64,000 bases of DNA from Deltaproteobacteria bacterium (GTDB lineage Bacteria; Bdellovibrionota; Bdellovibrionia; Bdellovibrionales; Bdellovibrionaceae). The stretch is taken from contig JAFLCC010000003.1 in the NCBI GenBank assembly GCA_017302835.1, forward strand, positions 248,001 to 312,000, written 5' to 3'. Every line of letters starts with the position of its first letter. Within the stretch, counting starts at the first letter, position 1. Positions 61,108 to 64,000 of the stretch are shown one piece after another. The notes under the pieces were generated by a model. It was not told the DNA's origin, made no database searches, and saw nothing but the letters and a program-made list of their open reading frames with translations. The position numbers were made by a program, and so were the translations under genes.

Positions 61108-62013
61108 ATGAAATATATTTCTTTAGGTTTGATGCTTTTTGTTTTATTCAGTATTGGTTGCACCAGTCAAAAAGCAGAGTTAGGGAGTAGTGAAAACCCA
61201 ATTAAATTCTATTTTACACCTTCCATTGATGCCAAAGTTTTGGAAGCAAATTCTAAGGTATTCAAAAAATATTTAGAATCTCAGACTCCTTATAAATATG
61301 AAATTTCAGTTCCTCAATCTTATGTGGCGGTCGTAGAGTCTTTTGGAACTAAAAAGGCTGACATTGCTGCTCTAAATTCCTTTGGATATTTACTGGCCCA
61401 CGAGAAATATGGAGCTGAAGCTAGGCTTGTCGTTCTTCGCCATGGATCAGCAACATATCAATCGCAGTTTGTGGTAAAAAAAGATAGTGCAATTAAAAAA
61501 CTTGAAGACTTAAATGGGAAGGTGATTTCTTTTGTCGATCCTTCTTCAACCTCTGGTTATTTGTTACCCATGAAGACGCTTAAAGATAAGAAAATTGTTC
61601 CAAAGGAAACCATTTTTTCCATGAAACATGATTCGGTAATCACCAAGGTTTATCTAGGAGAAGTCGACGCCGGCGCTACTTTTTATTCTCCACCGAGTGA
61701 GGGAAAAATGGAAGACGCAAGGAGATTGGTGCTGACCCAATATCCAGATGTTGAATCTAAGGTGAGAATTTTGGAGCTATCTGAACCTATTCCCAATGAC
61801 CCTATTGTCTTTCGCAAGGAAATGGATGAAGAGATGAAGAAAAAAATTACAGAGGTTTTATTAAAATTTGTTGCTACGGAAGAGGGAAAAAATGCTTTTA
61901 AGGAAATGTATGGAGTCACCGATTTAAAAGTGACCACGGACAAAGACTATGAATCGGTAAGAAATATGCTTTCATCCATTGGGAAGTCAGCCCAAGAGTT
62001 ATTGGTAAAATAA
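61108..62013 (+). CDS. phnD: Phosphonate/phosphite-type ABC transporter substrate-binding lipoprotein
   Basis: 301 aa. Lipoprotein signal LMLFVLFSIGC. The mature domain matches PhnD: NPIKFYFTPSIDAKVL, VVESFGTKKADIAALNSFGYLLA, QFVVKKDSAIKKLEDLNGKVISFVDPSSTSGYLLP, and VDAGATFYSP. It captures a phosphonate, phosphite or similar oxyanion in the periplasm for PhnC/PhnE. CGGAGAAG lies upstream of the ATG. No C-P lyase, phosphonatase or phosphite dehydrogenase is in the window, so the ligand is uncertain. Confidence 0.92.
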   Translation: MKYISLGLMLFVLFSIGCTSQKAELGSSENPIKFYFTPSIDAKVLEANSKVFKKYLESQTPYKYEISVPQSYVAVVESFGTKKADIAALNSFGYLLAHEKYGAEARLVVLRHGSATYQSQFVVKKDSAIKKLEDLNGKVISFVDPSSTSGYLLPMKTLKDKKIVPKETIFSMKHDSVITKVYLGEVDAGATFYSPPSEGKMEDARRLVLTQYPDVESKVRILELSEPIPNDPIVFRKEMDEEMKKKITEVLLKFVATEEGKNAFKEMYGVTDLKVTTDKDYESVRNMLSSIGKSAQELLVK

Positions 62014-62016
62014 ATT

Positions 62017-62826
62017 ATGGCAGATAATATTTTAAGTATAAGGGCTTTGGAAAAAACATACCCAAATGGAGTGCGCGCGCTAAAAGGAATTTCCTTTGAT
62101 GTCAAAAAAGGCGAGTTTCTTGTGGTGATTGGACTTAGCGGTTCCGGGAAATCTACCTTACTTCGATGTATAAATAGACTTCATGATCCCACTTCTGGGG
62201 AAATTATATTTAAAGGAAGTATTGATAGTCACCTTCATAGTGAAAAAGATAAGCCTCTAGATATTGCAAAGGCACAGGGAGCTGAAATTAAAAAAATCAG
62301 AACTAAAATTGGAATGATATTTCAACATTTTAATTTAATTCCAAGGCATTCAGTGATGTCCAATGTACTCATGGGAAAATTAGGTCAAATGTCAACGTGG
62401 AAGTCAATTTTTGGTTTGTTTTCAAAAGAGGATAGGGAGCAGGCTTTAAAATATTTAAATCTTGTTGGTATTGCTGAAAAGGCCAAAATCAGAGCTGACC
62501 AACTTTCTGGTGGGCAACAACAGAGAGTGGCTATTGCCAGAGCGTTAACACAAAATCCTCAGTTGCTTTTGGCTGATGAGCCTGTGGCCTCACTCGACCC
62601 TGCTACTTGCCATGTCGTCATGGATTATTTAAAAAAAGTAAATCAAGAATTAGGGATCACCATTATTTGTAATCTCCATTTTTTAAGTTTGGTTCGTCAG
62701 TATGCCACTCGGGTGATTGCCCTGAAAAATGGAGAACTGGTTTATGAAGGAAGTCCCAGTGAAATCGACGAAGCCTGGTTTGAAAAAATTTATGGTGAGG
62801 GTTCCAAAGAAGTCCATATAAACTAA
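62017..62826 (+). CDS. phnC: Phosphonate-type ABC transporter ATPase
   Basis: 269 aa. Walker A GLSGSGKSTLLRCINRL, Q loop IGMIFQHFNLIPRHSV, signature LSGGQQQRVAIARAL, Walker B LLLADEPVASLDP. The RHSV.NVL.G segment is typical of PhnC. It starts 3 bp after the phnD stop and ends 9 bp before phnE. The ATPase drives uptake of the PhnD-bound ligand. Confidence 0.95.
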   Translation: MADNILSIRALEKTYPNGVRALKGISFDVKKGEFLVVIGLSGSGKSTLLRCINRLHDPTSGEIIFKGSIDSHLHSEKDKPLDIAKAQGAEIKKIRTKIGMIFQHFNLIPRHSVMSNVLMGKLGQMSTWKSIFGLFSKEDREQALKYLNLVGIAEKAKIRADQLSGGQQQRVAIARALTQNPQLLLADEPVASLDPATCHVVMDYLKKVNQELGITIICNLHFLSLVRQYATRVIALKNGELVYEGSPSEIDEAWFEKIYGEGSKEVHIN

Positions 62827-62835
62827 GGAAGTAAA

Positions 62836-63864
62836 ATGAATTCATTTTCAATTAGAAGATCTGTATTTGACGGTTTAACTTTCGGTTTTTTACTCTGTGT
62901 GGTTTTGATTGCTATGACCAAGCCAACTGATGAAGAGTGGTTGAATTTATCAAAAAACTCGTTAATTGTTGTTGGTTTTTTCTTTGTTTCCATTGTTATT
63001 AGTAATTTTTTGAATAAAAAATCAATTAAGACATTGGGTGAAACGTTGTTTGAACCAGCCTATAAAAAAGTGAATTCTCAAGAAGTACCTTGGTATGTAT
63101 CATTTTCTCATTGGCATCTATTTATCTTATTATTCACACTTTTTGCCGTGGGTATCAAAGTGACCGATTTTTCAGTATTTAAATTATTAGATATAGATGG
63201 TTATAAGGGCGTCAAAAGAATTTTTGCTGAGCTGTTAAATCCAAATTTTCAACTTTTACCCCATGCTGTTTTACGAATGTTTGAAACTTTCTTCATGGCT
63301 TTTCTTGCAACAGCCTTTGCGATACCCATAGCTTTTGTACTCAGTTTTTTAGCAGCAAAAAACATCATGAGGCATCCCCTTGCTTTTTTGGTTTATTTAT
63401 TTCTAAGAACGATGCTAAATATTATTCGTTCCGTAGAGGCTTTCATGTGGGCTATTATTTTTTCAGTTTGGGTAGGCATTGGTGCGGGCGCTGGGATGCT
63501 AGCATTGATGATTCATTCGATTGCGTCCCTTGCTAAACAATACTCTGAAATCGTTGAGACGGTTTCAGATGGTCCCATTGAAGGTATTCAATCCACCGGA
63601 GCCTCCAAACTACAAACTATTTGGTATGCCATCGTTCCCCAGGTGGTCCTGCCCTACATTTCATTTACGGTCTATCGTTGGGATATCAATGTGCGCATGG
63701 CAACCATCGTAGGCTTCGTAGGCGGGGGCGGAATTGGTAAATTATTGATTGCTTATCAAGGACAAGCTATGTGGCGTGAAATGGGCTGTATCTTTTTTGT
63801 AATCGCTATTGTGGTCTGGTTATTAGATCAGGGTAGTAGTTATATCAGGGAAGCTCTAAAATAA
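62836..63864 (+). CDS. phnE: Phosphonate-type ABC transporter permease
   Basis: 342 aa, about 70-80 longer than E. coli PhnE because of an N-terminal extension with two extra hydrophobic segments (SVFDGLTFGFLLCVVLIAM and SLIVVGFFFVSIVISNFL). The C-terminal two thirds carry the BPD permease domain, with ETFFMAFLATAFAIPIAFVLSFLAAKN and the EAA-type loop EGIQSTGASKLQTIWYAIVPQ. It forms the membrane channel with PhnC/PhnD. The 3' end overlaps a convergent frame by 20 bp. Confidence 0.93.
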   Translation: MNSFSIRRSVFDGLTFGFLLCVVLIAMTKPTDEEWLNLSKNSLIVVGFFFVSIVISNFLNKKSIKTLGETLFEPAYKKVNSQEVPWYVSFSHWHLFILLFTLFAVGIKVTDFSVFKLLDIDGYKGVKRIFAELLNPNFQLLPHAVLRMFETFFMAFLATAFAIPIAFVLSFLAAKNIMRHPLAFLVYLFLRTMLNIIRSVEAFMWAIIFSVWVGIGAGAGMLALMIHSIASLAKQYSEIVETVSDGPIEGIQSTGASKLQTIWYAIVPQVVLPYISFTVYRWDINVRMATIVGFVGGGGIGKLLIAYQGQAMWREMGCIFFVIAIVVWLLDQGSSYIREALK

Positions 63865-64000
63865 GCTGAGAAATAACATCTTCATGAGAAATCAATCCGT
63901 GATTCTCGTACTCAGGGAAATTTAGAAATCTGTATCCCGAGAATCTATAAAATTGTAACAATTTTTTTGAGGTATAAGTAAAATACTCAGATAAAGGTTC
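63845..64000 (-). CDS. C-terminal fragment of an unidentified protein
   Basis: An open frame enters from the right edge on the minus strand and ends at TGA (63847-63845), giving 51 residues with protein-like composition (LLQFYRFSGYRFLNFPEYENH, then GLISHEDVISQLILELP). It overlaps the last 20 bp of phnE tail to tail. No family can be assigned from this piece. Confidence 0.5.
   Translation of the reverse strand, partial: EPLSEYFTYTSKKLLQFYRFSGYRFLNFPEYENHGLISHEDVISQLILELP

Noticed and set aside
1-64000. CRISPR arrays, tRNA or rRNA genes, prophage
   Set aside because: No spaced direct repeats, no cloverleaf-like or rRNA-conserved stretches and no phage structural genes were recognised while reading both strands.

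Overview
The window is 64 kb of AT-rich, densely packed bacterial chromosome. The predicted proteome is Gram-negative: many type I and type II signal peptides, an Mla-type lipid transporter, alanine racemase, a Cache-domain chemoreceptor and sigma-28-like promoters. These, with many exported proteins of no recognised family and low GC, suggest a Bdellovibrionota-like organism. That placement is inference; there is no rRNA in the window to test it. I saw no tRNA, rRNA, CRISPR array or prophage.

Layout. 0-1.3 kb: the end of one gene, a lipoprotein and a HigBA-like toxin-antitoxin pair with a readable promoter/operator. 1.4-5.5 kb (+): hppD and hmgA (tyrosine to homogentisate to maleylacetoacetate), ribD with an in-frame (AATCAG)8 repeat, and a PspC-domain protein. 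5.7-20.7 kb (-): two exported proteins, then almost all of the shikimate and tyrosine pathway in two blocks (tyrA-aroF-aroA and aroC-aminotransferase-aroB-aroKDE), separated by a TPR / Ser-Thr kinase / M48 protease unit. The last aro gene is one polypeptide carrying shikimate kinase, type I dehydroquinate dehydratase and shikimate dehydrogenase in the order seen in the C-terminal half of the eukaryotic AROM protein. With aroB, aroA, aroC and aroF present, every step from PEP plus erythrose-4-phosphate to chorismate is covered.

20.7-29.5 kb looks like an accessory region: a decayed cytochrome-c-like gene, a prepilin fused to a glycine-rich domain, an AraC regulator, a DUF4143 ATPase and a Fic protein that each have an inverted repeat at their start, a degenerate metallo-beta-lactamase-fold lipoprotein, a 162-bp MITE-like element with 39-bp perfect terminal inverted repeats, and two small exported proteins. 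29.5-34.2 kb: LysR with a divergent Dabb/HAD pair, then a soluble Cache protein and a HAMP-less chemoreceptor behind a sigma-28-type promoter. 34.2-37.6 kb (-): a three-gene exported operon whose first product resembles part of a secretin. 37.7-41.7 kb: RNase HI with a C-terminal viroplasmin-like domain, a lipoprotein, a lysophospholipase-like hydrolase and nadB.

41.8-55.9 kb (+) is a long co-directional run: histidine kinase, degenerate GGDEF protein, alr, mlaE-mlaF-mlaD (the MlaD homologue has a beta-barrel-like C-terminus), purH, a GYF/TPR membrane protein, an exported protein, a YhaM-like nuclease, cysE and an intact HD-GYP protein that has its own sigma-28-type promoter. 55.9-61.0 kb (-): a hemolysin/OlsB-like acyltransferase, hrpB, an RsmI-like methyltransferase and a HAD protein. 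61.1-63.9 kb (+): a phnD-phnC-phnE phosphonate-type ABC transporter, with a partial convergent gene at the right edge.

Starts were moved from the longest frame wherever a Shine-Dalgarno sequence, a stop/start overlap or a signal peptide argued for an internal codon. Function calls rest on motifs read by eye; no database search was run.
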